This document shows positions 29,443 to 38,509 of a stretch of DNA of 64,000 nt, piece after piece. The stretch comes from Asticcacaulis sp. AC466. GTDB taxonomy: Bacteria > Pseudomonadota > Alphaproteobacteria > Caulobacterales > Caulobacteraceae. The notes below the pieces were generated by a model. That model was not told the DNA's origin and searched no databases. It saw only the letters and a program-made list of their open reading frames with translations. Location: the NCBI RefSeq assembly GCF_000495815.1, contig NZ_AWGE01000021.1, forward strand, positions 1-64,000. The letters run 5' to 3'. The translations under genes and the position numbers were made by a program. Each line of letters starts with the position of its first letter. Positions within the stretch are counted from its first letter, which is position 1.

Positions 29443-31899
29443 CTATACGCGGTCGAGCATCTCGCGGACCTTGGCGGCCAGCTGATCGATGCTGAACGGC
29501 TTGCCGATCAACTCGACGCCGGCATCGACCACACCGTTGTGTACAACCGCGTTGCGGGTGTAGCCGGTCGTGTAAAGCACCTTAAGGTCAGGCCGGATCA
29601 ACCGGGCGGCATCGGACAGTTTTCGGCCATTGGCTTCCGGCATGACAATATCGGTGAACAGAAGCGCGATTTCCGGATGCAGGTTGATCAGCGCCAGCGC
29701 CGATGCCGCCCCTTCGGCTTCCAGTACGCGATAGCCCAACTCGGTCAGGGCATCGACGCTCAGTTGGCGTACAGCGGGCTCGTCATCGACCACCAATATT
29801 ACCTCGCGGTTCTCCCCCATCAGCGCGGTGGCATTGGTGACGTCCTCCTCGGCTTCGACATCCTTGCCCAGGGTGCGCGGCAGGTAAATCTTTACGGTCG
29901 TCCCTTCCCCAGGCTCGGAATAGATTTTTACGTGACCGCCGGATTGCTTGACGAAGCCATAGACCTGACTCAGCCCCAGGCCCGTGCCCTTCCCCACCGC
30001 CTTGGTGGTGAAGAACGGATCGAAGGCCTTGGCCAGGACGTCCTGGGTCATCCCCTCCCCCGTGTCGGTAATGGCGATCAGCACATATTGCCCGGCCGGA
30101 ACACCGATATGAGCGGCGACATAGCGGTCGTCGAGATGGGCATTCTGCGTCTCGATCGTCAGGCGCCCGCCGTCCGGCATGGCGTCACGTGCATTGACGC
30201 CGAGGTTCAGGATGACGTTCTCAAGCTGGTTCGGATCGGCATGGGTCTGCCACGGTCCGCCCGTCAGAACCGTTTCCAGGCGGATATCGGCCCCCAGTGA
30301 ATGACGCAGCAGGTCGGACATGTTGGCGACCAGGGCATTGACGTTAATCGATTCCGGCCGCAGTGGCTGCTGGCGCGAGAAGGCCAATAACCGCTGAGTC
30401 AGGTTAGCGGCGCGCTTGGCCGCTTCCAAAGCGGCATCGACGAACCGTTTGGCGCGTGGATCGCCGTCGCCTATGCGCCGGCCCAGCAGGTCCATCGACC
30501 CCATGATGACGGCCAGCATGTTATTGAAGTCGTGGGCGATGCCCCCTGTCAACTGGCCCACCGCCTCCATCTTCTGCGCCTGCCGCAACTGCTCCTCGGT
30601 ATGTTGCAGCGCTTCTGCCTGTCTTTTTTCGTGCGTGACGTCGCGACCATAGGCGTAGATACGGTCGCCTTCCGTCGTGGTTCGCCAGGAAATCCAGCGC
30701 GGCGAACCATCGGCGTGGGTGTAGCGGGTTTCATAATCGGTCAGGTCGCCGCGCATGATGGCCTGATCCAGGTTGGCCTGGCTGTGCGCGGCGTCTTCTG
30801 GCCAAATGAATTCGCTGAAGTGACGCCCGATGGCTTCTGATGGCTTGCGGCCCAGTATGGTTTCCCAGGCGGGCGATACATTCAAAAAGACGCCGTCCAA
30901 ACCCACCACGATCTGTACATCGCGGGACTTACGGAAAATACGGTCGAGTTCGGCGCTCCGGTCAGCGACCTGACGTTCCAGGCTTTCGTTCAGTTCCCGC
31001 AGCCGGTCGTCGCGGTCCTGCAAGGCCTGTTCTGCCAAATGGCGTGGCGTAACGTCGGCGCCTTCGACAAAGATCGCGCTGACCGTGCCGTCGGCGTCGC
31101 GAATAGGCTGATAAACAAAATCAAGGAAGCGTTCCTCGACCGTGCCGTCCGGCTGGATCAGACTGACGGGCGCCGCATAGGCGGTGAAGGCCTCTCCGGT
31201 CTTGTACACCGTATGCAGCAGGTCGACGAACCCTTGCTCGACAACTTCGGGCAGAGCCATGGCAAGCGGCTTGCCGATGATGTCGCGGTTGCCCACCAGG
31301 CTGAGATATGGCGAATTGGCGTATTCGAACACATGATCCGGCCCGCGCAAGACCGTCATGAAGGTCGGCGCCTGTTCGAACAACCGCATGAGCGCTTCAC
31401 GCTCGGACTTCAGATTTTTCTCGGTCGTTACCTTGCTGGTAGTCTCCACCACAGTATCCATGATGCCGACCACGGCACCGGTTTCATCGCGAACCGGTGA
31501 GTAACAGAAGGTGAAGTAGGCTTCCTCCGGCACGCCATAGCGCGCCACCGGTATCATGTGGTCTTCGATAAAGGTCGCCTCGCCGGCCCAGGCCTTGTCG
31601 ATAATAGGCAGCATGTCCTGCCACACCTCGGCCCAGGTGACGCGATAGGGTTCGCCCAGCGAATCCGGTTTGTTGCCCGTCAACGGATGGTAGGCGTCGT
31701 TATAGATGGCTATCAGATCCGGCCCCCAGAACAGACATTTCGGGAAGGCCGACGACAGCATGAGATCGACGACGATGCGCAAAGAGGCCGGCCAGCGTTC
31801 AATGGGCCCCAGCGAGGTGGTGCCCCAATCGAACCGGCGCACCTTTTCCGCCATCATACCGTGGCTCGACGGAAACAGGTTGGATACTTCAGATGACAT
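29443..31899 (-). CDS. Hybrid sensor histidine kinase with PAS domains and receiver
   Basis: Cytoplasmic signalling protein of 818 residues with no membrane segment. A first PAS-type domain lies near residues 20-140, further PAS domains at about 170-290 and 320-430, the HisKA dimerisation domain with [11 protein letters not shown], and the ATPase domain with [10 protein letters not shown] and [13 protein letters not shown]-terminal receiver has the acidic pair VVDDEP and the phosphoacceptor aspartate in [10 protein letters not shown] start at ATG 31899, after GAGGGGTGGC; the upstream codons lack homology. No partner regulator is near. Confidence 0.92.
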   Translation of the reverse strand: MSSEVSNLFPSSHGMMAEKVRRFDWGTTSLGPIERWPASLRIVVDLMLSSAFPKCLFWGPDLIAIYNDAYHPLTGNKPDSLGEPYRVTWAEVWQDMLPIIDKAWAGEATFIEDHMIPVARYGVPEEAYFTFCYSPVRDETGAVVGIMDTVVETTSKVTTEKNLKSEREALMRLFEQAPTFMTVLRGPDHVFEYANSPYLSLVGNRDIIGKPLAMALPEVVEQGFVDLLHTVYKTGEAFTAYAAPVSLIQPDGTVEERFLDFVYQPIRDADGTVSAIFVEGADVTPRHLAEQALQDRDDRLRELNESLERQVADRSAELDRIFRKSRDVQIVVGLDGVFLNVSPAWETILGRKPSEAIGRHFSEFIWPEDAAHSQANLDQAIMRGDLTDYETRYTHADGSPRWISWRTTTEGDRIYAYGRDVTHEKRQAEALQHTEEQLRQAQKMEAVGQLTGGIAHDFNNMLAVIMGSMDLLGRRIGDGDPRAKRFVDAALEAAKRAANLTQRLLAFSRQQPLRPESINVNALVANMSDLLRHSLGADIRLETVLTGGPWQTHADPNQLENVILNLGVNARDAMPDGGRLTIETQNAHLDDRYVAAHIGVPAGQYVLIAITDTGEGMTQDVLAKAFDPFFTTKAVGKGTGLGLSQVYGFVKQSGGHVKIYSEPGEGTTVKIYLPRTLGKDVEAEEDVTNATALMGENREVILVVDDEPAVRQLSVDALTELGYRVLEAEGAASALALINLHPEIALLFTDIVMPEANGRKLSDAARLIRPDLKVLYTTGYTRNAVVHNGVVDAGVELIGKPFSIDQLAAKVREMLDRV

Positions 31900-32059
31900 G
31901 CCACCCCTCAACCGGAAACGCGTGTTTATCCCGCGTTCAAAGAGGAGGCGCAGGATATTTGAGGGCAAAAATCGCGGTGACTGCCATAAAGAGGCAATGT
32001 GGAAATCTGCGCAAAGCGGCCTTTTCCACCTATTTTGGCCGTTAGGAACAGCCCGATTT
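31900..32059. other. Intergenic region upstream of the kinase gene
   Basis: No gene is called here. This stretch holds the promoter region of the kinase (minus strand). An A-rich purine segment lies near 31960-32000. Nothing else distinct is seen. Confidence 0.35.
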
Positions 32060-32212
32060 ATGATGCTATTGCAGACGGCGAGCTGCGTTCAGCGTGCCAC
32101 CGCCGCGCAGCACCAGATTAACTGGGGCATCCAGCAGCCCATGGCCGCCGCCTCTCCGCAAATTCTCCTCATTCGGCCTTCACAGATCGGCACGGCAGAG
32201 GACAAGGTTTGA
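32060..32212 (+). CDS. Candidate small protein of 50 residues
   Basis: A short frame starting ATGATG at 32060, with AGGA 11 bp upstream. It encodes an N-terminal MMLLQTASC that is mildly hydrophobic and then a Gln/Ala-rich part. The stop codon is directly followed by the strong hairpin at 32213-32241, with GCTTTCTGTT after it, which is the layout of a small gene with a terminator. I do not recognise the product. It may also be only the 3' side of the glycine-zipper gene's terminator. Confidence 0.3.
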   Translation: MMLLQTASCVQRATAAQHQINWGIQQPMAAASPQILLIRPSQIGTAEDKV

Positions 32213-32241
32213 CCGGGAGGCGGCGCGTCGCCACCTCCCGG
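32213..32241. terminator. Hairpin between the small frame and the glycine-zipper gene
   Basis: CCGGGAGGCGGCG pairs with CGCCACCTCCCGG around a CGT loop, with one mismatch that becomes a G-U pair on the minus strand. It lies 13 bp after the glycine-zipper stop and could end transcription from either side. The plus strand has a T-rich tail (GCTTTCTGTT). Confidence 0.65.
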
Positions 32242-32254
32242 GCTTTCTGTTGGG

Positions 32255-33031
32255 TTAGTTGCCGGAGCTGTAATTGCTGCTCTGATAGCTGTTCGATTCC
32301 TCGTGCCAGCCACCGTTGCGATCACGCCAACCGTAAGCTACGACCTGACCGACATGCCACCGGCCGGCGTCATCCTGCCAGCCGACATTGCGCGGCCGAC
32401 CGTCATGCCATTGGCCTTGATCGTCGCGCCAGCCTTCCTGAGCACTGCGCGGACGCGAGGTGCCATAGGACGAACCTTGATAGGTCGAGGACGAATACTG
32501 GCTCGACGAATTGTCGCTATAGCTGCGATAGGGTTGAGAGCTATTGTAAGGCTGGGACTGGTAATCGCTGTCGTCGCTGTACGAGCGGCCGTTATTGTAG
32601 GCCTGCTGGCTGGGCGGATCGTAATAGACGTTGTCGTAATAGCCGGTCTGCGGACGGTCGCGGAAATAGATAATGTCATAGCCTTCCGGCGCGGGCGGCG
32701 GCGAATAATAGCGGCCCGGACGATAAGCATAATAGGCGCCGTTGTAGCACTTGACCGACGACTTGCCGACCTGGTTGCCGATCACACCGCCGATAACGGC
32801 GCCGCCGACCGTCCCTAGGCCGCGTTCGTGCTTCGACACCTGGCTGCCGGCCAGACCGCCGATGACCGCGCCCAAAACAGCGCCATTGGTGCCGGCGTCG
32901 GACTTGCGCGTGTAGCAGTACCCGTCATAGGCGCGGGTGTCGTATTGGGCGTGGGCCGCCATCGGCAGGCCCAGCGACACGGTCGCCAGTGCAAGCAGCG
33001 ACGGGACCGTCAGTTTCCTCAGATTAATCAT
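32255..33031 (-). CDS. Exported glycine-zipper 2TM domain protein
   Basis: Protein of 258 residues with a signal peptide ending AAHAQ near residue 28. A glycine-zipper 2TM domain (17 kDa surface antigen type) covers GAVLGAVIGGLAGSQ and GGAVIGGVIGNQVGKS at about residues 52-90. A Tyr/Pro-rich stretch follows, then Ser/Tyr/Gln-rich low-complexity, then Trp-rich WRDDQGQWHDGRP-like repeats near the C-terminus. Such proteins sit at the outer membrane. I start at ATG 33031, 8 bp after AAGGAGAC. The repeated Tyr and Trp units suggest contact with polysaccharide or peptidoglycan (inference). Confidence 0.8.
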   Translation of the reverse strand: MINLRKLTVPSLLALATVSLGLPMAAHAQYDTRAYDGYCYTRKSDAGTNGAVLGAVIGGLAGSQVSKHERGLGTVGGAVIGGVIGNQVGKSSVKCYNGAYYAYRPGRYYSPPPAPEGYDIIYFRDRPQTGYYDNVYYDPPSQQAYNNGRSYSDDSDYQSQPYNSSQPYRSYSDNSSSQYSSSTYQGSSYGTSRPRSAQEGWRDDQGQWHDGRPRNVGWQDDAGRWHVGQVVAYGWRDRNGGWHEESNSYQSSNYSSGN

Positions 33032-33154
33032 AATGGCGTCTCCTTGTGAGCGCGGGTGTACAAGCAGCAAACAGGCTGCACCCAACCATATAAGTTTGCA
33101 ATAAGGGCTATTTTAGGGAAATCCGAAGGGCCACAATCCTTTAATTTTTGGCCT

Positions 33155-33853
33155 TTAGTCGGCAGCAGGTGCCCCCACCATAATCACCGTGTCGCTAAGA
33201 CCGTCGATGGCGACGACGATACGGTCGCCTGGCGTTACCGGCCCGACGCCGGACGGCGTACCGGTATAGATCAGGTCTCCGGGCTCCAGGCGATAATATC
33301 GCGACAGGAAGGCGATGATTTCCCCGACCGACCAGATCATGTCGGACAGGTCGCCCGATTGTTTGCGTTCGCCGTTCAGAGTCAAGGTAATCGCCCCGTG
33401 ATCCAGGGGGCCCGTGTCAGCGATGGGGTGGATCAATCCGACAGGTGCCGCCTGTTCGACATTCTTGCCGATATCCCATGGGCGGCCCTTGTCGCGCGCG
33501 GCAAATTGCAGGTCGCGCCGCGTCATGTCGAGCCCGGTGGCGTAGCCATAGATGTGGGATGCGGCGTCTTCGGCGGCGATATTGCGCCCAGCTTTGCCAA
33601 TCGCCACGACCAGCTCCGCTTCGAACTGGTAATTCTGCGTTTCCGGCGGATAGGCGATTGTGCTCCCCGACGGCACGACCGTTTCCGCCCATTTGGTAAA
33701 AAAGAACGGCGGCTCGCGCTCCGGATTGCTGCCCATCTCAATGGCGTGAGCGGCATAGTTGCGCCCGATGCAGAACACCCTGCGCACTGGAAAGGCGTCA
33801 CCGCGCGTCGTCAGAATCATTACGGGCGGTTGCGGCTCAAATAGGGGTGTCAC
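33155..33853 (-). CDS. Fumarylacetoacetate hydrolase family protein
   Basis: Protein of 232 residues with the FAH-type mixed beta-roll. Metal-binding residues are in NYQFEAELVVAIG and the aspartate in GYATGLDMTRRDLQ. The start of the fold, VFCIGRNYAAHA, is the hallmark of bacterial FAHD1-type acylpyruvases, which split acylpyruvates or decarboxylate oxaloacetate. The loop DLIYTGTPSGVGPV is kept. It is a single gene, transcribed away from the glutamate-receptor-like gene. Substrate assignment is open. Confidence 0.88.
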   Translation of the reverse strand: MTPLFEPQPPVMILTTRGDAFPVRRVFCIGRNYAAHAIEMGSNPEREPPFFFTKWAETVVPSGSTIAYPPETQNYQFEAELVVAIGKAGRNIAAEDAASHIYGYATGLDMTRRDLQFAARDKGRPWDIGKNVEQAAPVGLIHPIADTGPLDHGAITLTLNGERKQSGDLSDMIWSVGEIIAFLSRYYRLEPGDLIYTGTPSGVGPVTPGDRIVVAIDGLSDTVIMVGAPAAD

Positions 33854-34000
33854 GACGAAAGCCTTTCAGAACGGTACAGCGCACTTTGCGGTCAAAACGT
33901 GCCTAAACAGGGGTGATGCGGCCCTTGAACGGGTCCGACATCATCGTGACACGGATGCGTTCCTATGGGCAACGGCTTTGCATAAGTTTATAAGGCCCGA

Positions 34001-34024
34001 TGATCGAATATCCAGATTCGATCA
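34001..34024 (+). promoter_or_regulatory. Inverted repeat upstream of the receptor-like gene
   Basis: TGATCGAAT and ATTCGATCA form 9-bp perfect arms around a 6-bp centre. It lies about 87 bp before the start of the plus-strand gene and in the region divergent from the FAH gene. It may be an operator; no regulator can be named. Confidence 0.45.
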
Positions 34025-34110
34025 GTGGTCTGGGATCGCGATATGGCTGACATTGAGCAACCCCAGACTTTGTGTCGTGAAGGCTTGGTATCATACGGAC
34101 GGTGAAATGA

Positions 34111-35187
34111 ATGCGGGCGTTTTCAGCCTTGTTTGTCGCGATAGCTTTATTGCTGTCGCCTTCTCTCTCTCACGCCCAGGACAGGACCGTCCATGTCAGC
34201 GTGCGCGTGCTGCCGCCTTTTGTCGAGCAACAGAATGGCCAGTTTTCGGGCTTTAGCATTGATCTGTGGAACGAGATCGCTAAGCGCCGCCACTGGCACA
34301 GCACCTACACCACCCAACCGGACGTCGAAGGCCAGTTGACGGCTGTTTCCCGCAAGGAGGCGGATGTCGGCGTCGGCGCCGTGTCCATTACCGCAGACCG
34401 CGACCAGCGTTTCGATTTTTCCCAGCCCATCCTCAACGGCGGCTTCCAGATTCTGGTGCGCAGCACGCGTCCGGGACCGGAATCGACGGCGCTTGAGAGC
34501 CTCCTGCACCTGCTATTCTCACCGGCCATACTGGTCTGGTTGGGCATTGCCTGCCTGTTGACCATTATCCCCGCCCATATCATCTGGCTGGCGGAACGGC
34601 ATCATCCAGAAGGCATGATCCCGTCAAAGTCCTATTTCCCCGGCATTTTCCAGGCCTTTTTCTGGGGCATGGGCACGCTCGCCACTCAGGCCGATTCCAT
34701 GCCGCGTCACTGGATTTCACGAGTCGTCGCCGTGCTGTGGATGTTTACCAGCGTGGTATTCGTCGCCTTCTACACGGCGACCCTGACCGCCACACTGACC
34801 GTCCAGCAGTTCAAAAGCGAAATCAACGGTCCGAACGATCTGGTCGGCAAGACGGTCGCCACCGTCACCGCCAGTACGTCGGAGGACTACCTCAAAAGCA
34901 ATGGCGTGCGCATCCTGGCCTTCCGTGACGCCGCTGCCGCCTATCAGGCGCTGCGGGCGAAACAGGTCGATGCCGTCGTCTATGATGCCCCCGTTTTGCA
35001 ATATATTGCCGCGCATGAGGGATCAGGCACGGTCAACGTCGTCGGTCCGATCTTTCACAGCGAAGACTATGGCTTCGTCTTCCATAACGGCAGCGATTTG
35101 CGCCGCCCCGTCGATCAGACCTTGTTGTCGATCCGTGAGGACGGGACCTATGACCGCCTGACGGATAAGTGGTTCGGCAAGAAATAG
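34111..35187 (+). CDS. Ionotropic glutamate receptor-like protein (periplasmic binding domain with pore)
   Basis: Protein of 358 residues with signal peptide to about 22. A bilobed amino-acid-binding domain is split by a pore: S1 is residues 23-125 (ITADRDQRFDFSQPI), M1 136-161, a pore loop with FFWGMGTLATQAD near 183-195, M2 203-231, and S2 235-355 with YDAP at 291-294. This is the prokaryotic GluR0 layout. GluR0 of Synechocystis has a K+ filter TVGYG in the pore loop; here it is absent. The M2 end FYTATLTATLTV resembles the SYTANLAAF segment of animal receptors. It is followed by two overlapping genes and probably starts an operon. Confidence 0.8.
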   Translation: MRAFSALFVAIALLLSPSLSHAQDRTVHVSVRVLPPFVEQQNGQFSGFSIDLWNEIAKRRHWHSTYTTQPDVEGQLTAVSRKEADVGVGAVSITADRDQRFDFSQPILNGGFQILVRSTRPGPESTALESLLHLLFSPAILVWLGIACLLTIIPAHIIWLAERHHPEGMIPSKSYFPGIFQAFFWGMGTLATQADSMPRHWISRVVAVLWMFTSVVFVAFYTATLTATLTVQQFKSEINGPNDLVGKTVATVTASTSEDYLKSNGVRILAFRDAAAAYQALRAKQVDAVVYDAPVLQYIAAHEGSGTVNVVGPIFHSEDYGFVFHNGSDLRRPVDQTLLSIREDGTYDRLTDKWFGKK

Positions 35188-35192
35188 GCCTG

Positions 35193-35678
35193 ATGACCGC
35201 CACGGATTCACACCGCGAGGATTCTATAAGGGGGCTTACCGCCGCCGAAGTGTCTGCCCTGCCCGACGGGCTGGCCCAGGCCGTGCCTGTGGCCGAGGTG
35301 CGCCTGATAGACCGACATCACTGGGTATCGCATCTTGCTCGGCTGGCGGGCCGCGGGACACAAATCGTGGTGCGGGGACGAAACATTTTCTGGCCGGGGT
35401 TGCTGCCCGATTTCGGCGCCGATCCGATACGTATCAGCCTGCTGGCTCACGAACTGGTCCACGTCTGGCAATATGAAACCGGCCTGACCTTATGGAAATA
35501 TATCCTGCGGGAACGCGGCCGCTACCACTACCGGATCGACGGGCGCGCCTATACGGGGTACGGTTATGAACAACAGGCGGCGATGATGGAGGACTGGATG
35601 CGGCTGCGCGCCGGTTTGCCCCCGCGTTACAGCCGGGTTGACACGCCGACCCTGGAAAGGACACTCCCCTTCCTATGA
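35193..35678 (+). CDS. HELVH-motif protein, putative metalloprotease-like
   Basis: Protein of 161 residues, soluble, with the zinc-protease motif HELVH at residues 86-90 in ISLLAHELVHVWQYETG. Tryptophan- and tyrosine-rich segments follow, and an acidic stretch EQQAAMMEDWMRLR near 135-150 could give the third metal ligand. The motif is seen in DUF4157-type proteins. I start at ATG 35193, five bases after the receptor stop. Its last four bases overlap the start of nnrD, so the three genes are probably one transcript. No substrate is known. Confidence 0.65.
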   Translation: MTATDSHREDSIRGLTAAEVSALPDGLAQAVPVAEVRLIDRHHWVSHLARLAGRGTQIVVRGRNIFWPGLLPDFGADPIRISLLAHELVHVWQYETGLTLWKYILRERGRYHYRIDGRAYTGYGYEQQAAMMEDWMRLRAGLPPRYSRVDTPTLERTLPFL

Positions 35679-36493
35679 CCGATAACGCACCTGATCTGTG
35701 GCTAAGCGCCCTGCCCCGCCCATCGAGCGCCGGCAGCAAGTATGATCGTGGCCACGCGGTGGTTCTGGGCGGCCCGGTGGCCAGCACAGGCGCGTCACGG
35801 CTGGCAGCCCGCGCCGCCCTGCGTATCGGGGCGGGCCTGGTGTCCGTGGCCTGCGATCCGGCCAGCCTGATCGTCTACGCCACCGCACTTGAAGCCGTGA
35901 TGACTCGCCCGACCAAGGACGCGGATGTCTTCGCCGACATGTTGTCGGACCCACGTATATCGAGCGTTATCCTGGGGCCGGCGGCGGGTGTGACTGACCG
36001 CACCCGGGCTTGCGTCCTGGCGGCCGTGACTGCCGGAAAACCCTGCGTTCTGGATGCGGATGCTCTGACGGTTTTCAAGGCGCGGCCCGAAGAGTTGTTT
36101 GGCGTAATTCGCGCGCCCACATTGCTGACGCCGCATGGCGGAGAATTCGCCCGACTGTTCGGCGCGGTGCAAAATCGGGAAGACGCCGCCCTGGCCGCTG
36201 CGCAAACCAGTGGCGCGGTGGTCCTGTTGAAAGGGTCGGATACGGTCATTGCCGCGCCGGACGGCCGCATCGTCGTCAATCGCGCTGCCCCCGCCACCCT
36301 GGCAACCGCCGGATCGGGCGACGTGCTGGCCGGTATTGCGGGCGGGCTGATGGCGCAGGGTATGCCGGTGTTCGAAGCCGCGTGCGCCGCCGCCTGGATT
36401 CATGCCGAGGCGGCGCGCCTGTTCGGGCCCGGATTGATTTCGGAAGACCTTAGCGAACAGATACCGGCCGTGTTGCGCGGGCTGGGGCTCTGA
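35675..36493 (+). CDS. nnrD: ADP-dependent (S)-NAD(P)H-hydrate dehydratase
   Basis: Repairs hydrated NAD(P)H, using ADP. It has 272 residues of the ribokinase-like CARKD family. Motifs seen are RGHAVVLGG near the N-terminus, LTPHGGEF and LLKGSDTV in the middle, and ATAGSGDVLAGIAGG near the C-terminus, the nucleotide-binding GSGD loop. Many homologues are fused to an N-terminal epimerase domain (NnrE), which is absent here. It starts at ATG 35675 overlapping the preceding gene. The 3' end overlaps the convergent gene at 36450 by 44 bp. Confidence 0.9.
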   Translation: MTDNAPDLWLSALPRPSSAGSKYDRGHAVVLGGPVASTGASRLAARAALRIGAGLVSVACDPASLIVYATALEAVMTRPTKDADVFADMLSDPRISSVILGPAAGVTDRTRACVLAAVTAGKPCVLDADALTVFKARPEELFGVIRAPTLLTPHGGEFARLFGAVQNREDAALAAAQTSGAVVLLKGSDTVIAAPDGRIVVNRAAPATLATAGSGDVLAGIAGGLMAQGMPVFEAACAAAWIHAEAARLFGPGLISEDLSEQIPAVLRGLGL

Positions 36494-36845
36494 CCGTCAA
36501 AAAGCCTAGGCAAATGACGGCCTCAAGCGCCATGGCGAACCATATGCCGTCACCGACATGACCGCTGAGCCATTCATAGAGTCCAAGCGCGATCAGGGAC
36601 AGACAAGCCACTATGACGCCGTTGCTGACCGCCCGTTGCGCTTCGCGCACATCGACCTTGCGGATGCTGAGCAGGATAACCCCAAAGGCGACGAACAGGC
36701 AGGCCATGCGCCGCGACACCAGACCATCGCCATAGTCGTAGCCCACCTGCCAGTGGGTCAGTATCCATTGCGGCAGGATCAGCCAGACACCGGCGAGTAT
36801 CAGGCACACCACCCCCGTCAAGGCGGATACAGTTTTAAAGGGCAT
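36450..36845 (-). CDS. Hypothetical four-helix membrane protein
   Basis: Protein of 131 residues with four predicted transmembrane segments, at about 7-28, 46-62, 76-94 and 101-120. I do not recognise a named family; it resembles small DoxX/DUF4345-like membrane proteins in layout only. It overlaps nnrD by 44 bp at the 3' ends, an unusually long convergent overlap. The start ATG 36845 is the first in frame and begins the first hydrophobic helix. Confidence 0.6.
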   Translation of the reverse strand: MPFKTVSALTGVVCLILAGVWLILPQWILTHWQVGYDYGDGLVSRRMACLFVAFGVILLSIRKVDVREAQRAVSNGVIVACLSLIALGLYEWLSGHVGDGIWFAMALEAVICLGFLTVRAPARATRPVSVR

Positions 36846-36915
36846 GATGAACTCCGCAAGCCATGCAGTAGTTACGCGCTTTCAGACAGTTCGGTTCACT
36901 GGCGCCCGGTTACAC

Positions 36916-36951
36916 AAATGCCGTGCGCCCGATCGGAGCGCACGGCATTTT
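36916..36951 (-). terminator. Hairpin downstream of msrA
   Basis: AAATGCCGTGCGC pairs with GCGCACGGCATTT around a 9-base loop. It lies 18 bp after the msrA stop and has T runs on both sides, so it may work in both directions. Confidence 0.7.
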
Positions 36952-36968
36952 CAGTCTCAGTCGCCGAA

Positions 36969-37637
36969 TCAGATGGCGCAGACCGCGCCCGTGCCCTTCA
37001 GGCCGCAATAGCCATCCGGGTTCTTGGCCAAATAGCCTTGATGATATCCTTCGGCGAAATAGAAGGGCGTTTCGGTCGCTATGGCCCCCGCCGATTCGCC
37101 GTCAGGCGCCGGCGGAAAGATGTCCGAGGTGATGGCGCCCTTGCCCACGGCGGTCAGCGCCTTCTGGAACTCGGCCTTGCTGGCGATGGCGGCGTCGTAT
37201 TGCGCCTGGGTCGTGGTGTAGATGCTCGACCGGTATTGCGTGCCGACGTCGTTGCCCTGACGGTAGCCTTGCGTCGGATCGTGGCTTTCCCAGAACAGTT
37301 TCAAAAGCTGGGCGAAGCTGATCTTTTGCGGGTCGTAGACAACCAGAACGCCTTCGGTATGGCCCGTCTGGCCGGTGCAGACCTCCTTATAGGTCGGATT
37401 GGGCGTGTAGCCGCCGATATAGCCGGCCGCCGTGGTAAAGACGCCGTCCTGCTCCCAGAACTTGCGCTCGACACCCCAAAAACAGCCCATGGCGAAGACC
37501 ACGGTTTCCGATCCGGCGGGATATGGCCCCTTGATCGGGGTGTGAAGAACGAAGTGGGTGTCTTCGGTAGGGATCGCCTCGCTGCGCCCGCTGAGGGCGT
37601 TTGAACGGGTGACCATTTGGGATTTTAGGCCGAACAT
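36969..37637 (-). CDS. msrA: Peptide-methionine (S)-S-oxide reductase
   Basis: Reduces methionine-S-sulfoxide in oxidised proteins. The protein has 222 residues with the catalytic cysteine in AMGCFWGVE near residue 53, and the family motif [10 protein letters not shown] in the middle. A cysteine near the C-terminus (GYCGLKG) probably resolves the disulphide. I start at ATG 37637, preceded by GGAAAGTTCCCC; the frame runs further upstream through a tRNA-flanking region without homology. A tRNA-Ser gene is divergent from it. Confidence 0.95.
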   Translation of the reverse strand: MFGLKSQMVTRSNALSGRSEAIPTEDTHFVLHTPIKGPYPAGSETVVFAMGCFWGVERKFWEQDGVFTTAAGYIGGYTPNPTYKEVCTGQTGHTEGVLVVYDPQKISFAQLLKLFWESHDPTQGYRQGNDVGTQYRSSIYTTTQAQYDAAIASKAEFQKALTAVGKGAITSDIFPPAPDGESAGAIATETPFYFAEGYHQGYLAKNPDGYCGLKGTGAVCAI

Positions 37638-37796
37638 GGGGAACTTTCCTTCTCGATTGCGAGGAATATACGCGTCGGCGTTCAATATAGTTACAAAAAA
37701 AGCGGGTGTAAGAGGCAATCCGGGCTTGCTCATTCGTCCGGCATGGGTATAAAGGCCGCCTTCCGCGCGCCTTGACCGGGCGCGGCCTTGATGGAT

Positions 37797-37886
37797 GGAC
37801 AGATGGCGGAGTGGTCGATCGCGCACGCTTGGAAAGCGTGTGTACGTGCAAGCGTACCGAGGGTTCGAATCCCTCTCTGTCCGCCA
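37797..37886 (+). tRNA. tRNA-Ser (anticodon GGA)
   Basis: A 90-base tRNA with acceptor stem GGACAGA pairing TCTGTCC. The anticodon stem CACGC/GCGTG holds the loop TTGGAAA with anticodon GGA at 37831-37833. A long variable arm (GTACGTGCAAGCGTAC) is the mark of class II tRNA-Ser. The T arm is GAGGGTTCGAATCCCTC. CCA is encoded. The stretch after it is a mosaic of gained and decayed genes, a usual position for integration, but I see no repeated tRNA 3' end. Confidence 0.97.
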
Positions 37887-37890
37887 TTAA

Positions 37891-37919
37891 AAAGAGGCTC
37901 CCGCAAGGGGGCCTTTTTT
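37891..37919 (+). terminator. Terminator of tRNA-Ser
   Basis: AGGCTCCC and GGGGGCCT pair around GCAA and run into a six-T tract. It begins 4 bp after the CCA end. Confidence 0.85.
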
Positions 37920-38127
37920 AATGGCGATCCGGCGCTTCAGATTCGCTCGGTACTTACAAAAATGTGGGGTTCGAAAGCCAGGCGCAGCGACGGTTTCGGC
38001 GGAGCGCAGCGCAGCCAAGCCCTCTCCGCCTTCACTAAAATCACTTAATTATTTGATTTTATATAATTATTTCATTTCACAAATAGAATGGAAATACAGA
38101 GCGGCACTCTTGGCCGTGAGTTTACAC

Positions 38128-38161
38128 TTGACGATTTAAATATGCACCAATATGCATATGC
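38128..38161 (+). promoter_or_regulatory. Promoter with AATATGCA direct repeat upstream of an ArsR gene
   Basis: A -35 TTGACG (38128-38133) and a -10 TATGCA (38151-38156) are 17 bp apart. AATATGCA occurs twice, at 38139 and 38149, overlapping the -10, and the ArsR start codon follows at 38165. The short leader and repeats fit autoregulation by the ArsR protein (inference). Confidence 0.5.
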
Positions 38162-38164
38162 GTC

Positions 38165-38509
38165 ATGGCGCAATTATCAAATTTCGAAATCCTGGCTGAT
38201 CCGTCTCGCCGCCGCATCGTGGAAGCGCTGCGCGCCGGTGAGCAGCCGGTCAATGATATCGTCAAACAAGCGGGCATTCACCAATCCGGCGTATCGAGAC
38301 ACCTTGGGGTGCTGCAACGGTCAGGCTTCGTGTCGGTCCGGCCCGACGGCCAGCGCCGCCTTTACGCCCTTCGCCCTGAGCCATTCCGCGAACTTGAGGC
38401 CTGGTTAGACACCTACCGAAACCTCTGGGAGGCGCGTCTTGATCGCTTCGACGCTGCGCTTGTGCGGCGAACCTCCCCACCCATCCATAAAGAGGAAACA
38501 GACCAATGA
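38165..38509 (+). CDS. ArsR-family winged-helix regulator
   Basis: Winged-helix protein of 114 residues. The N-terminus MAQLSNFEILADPSRRRIVE and the recognition helix in GIHQSGVSRHLGVLQRSG are typical of the ArsR type paired with SRPBCC proteins. Its start is directly behind a promoter with repeats at 38128-38161. It overlaps the next gene by four bases. The region around it lies just after tRNA-Ser and holds several mobile-looking genes. Confidence 0.88.
   Translation: MAQLSNFEILADPSRRRIVEALRAGEQPVNDIVKQAGIHQSGVSRHLGVLQRSGFVSVRPDGQRRLYALRPEPFRELEAWLDTYRNLWEARLDRFDAALVRRTSPPIHKEETDQ

Noticed and set aside
32213-32241. CRISPR-like or mobile repeat
   Set aside because: It is a single hairpin with no second copy in the window; it fits a terminator.
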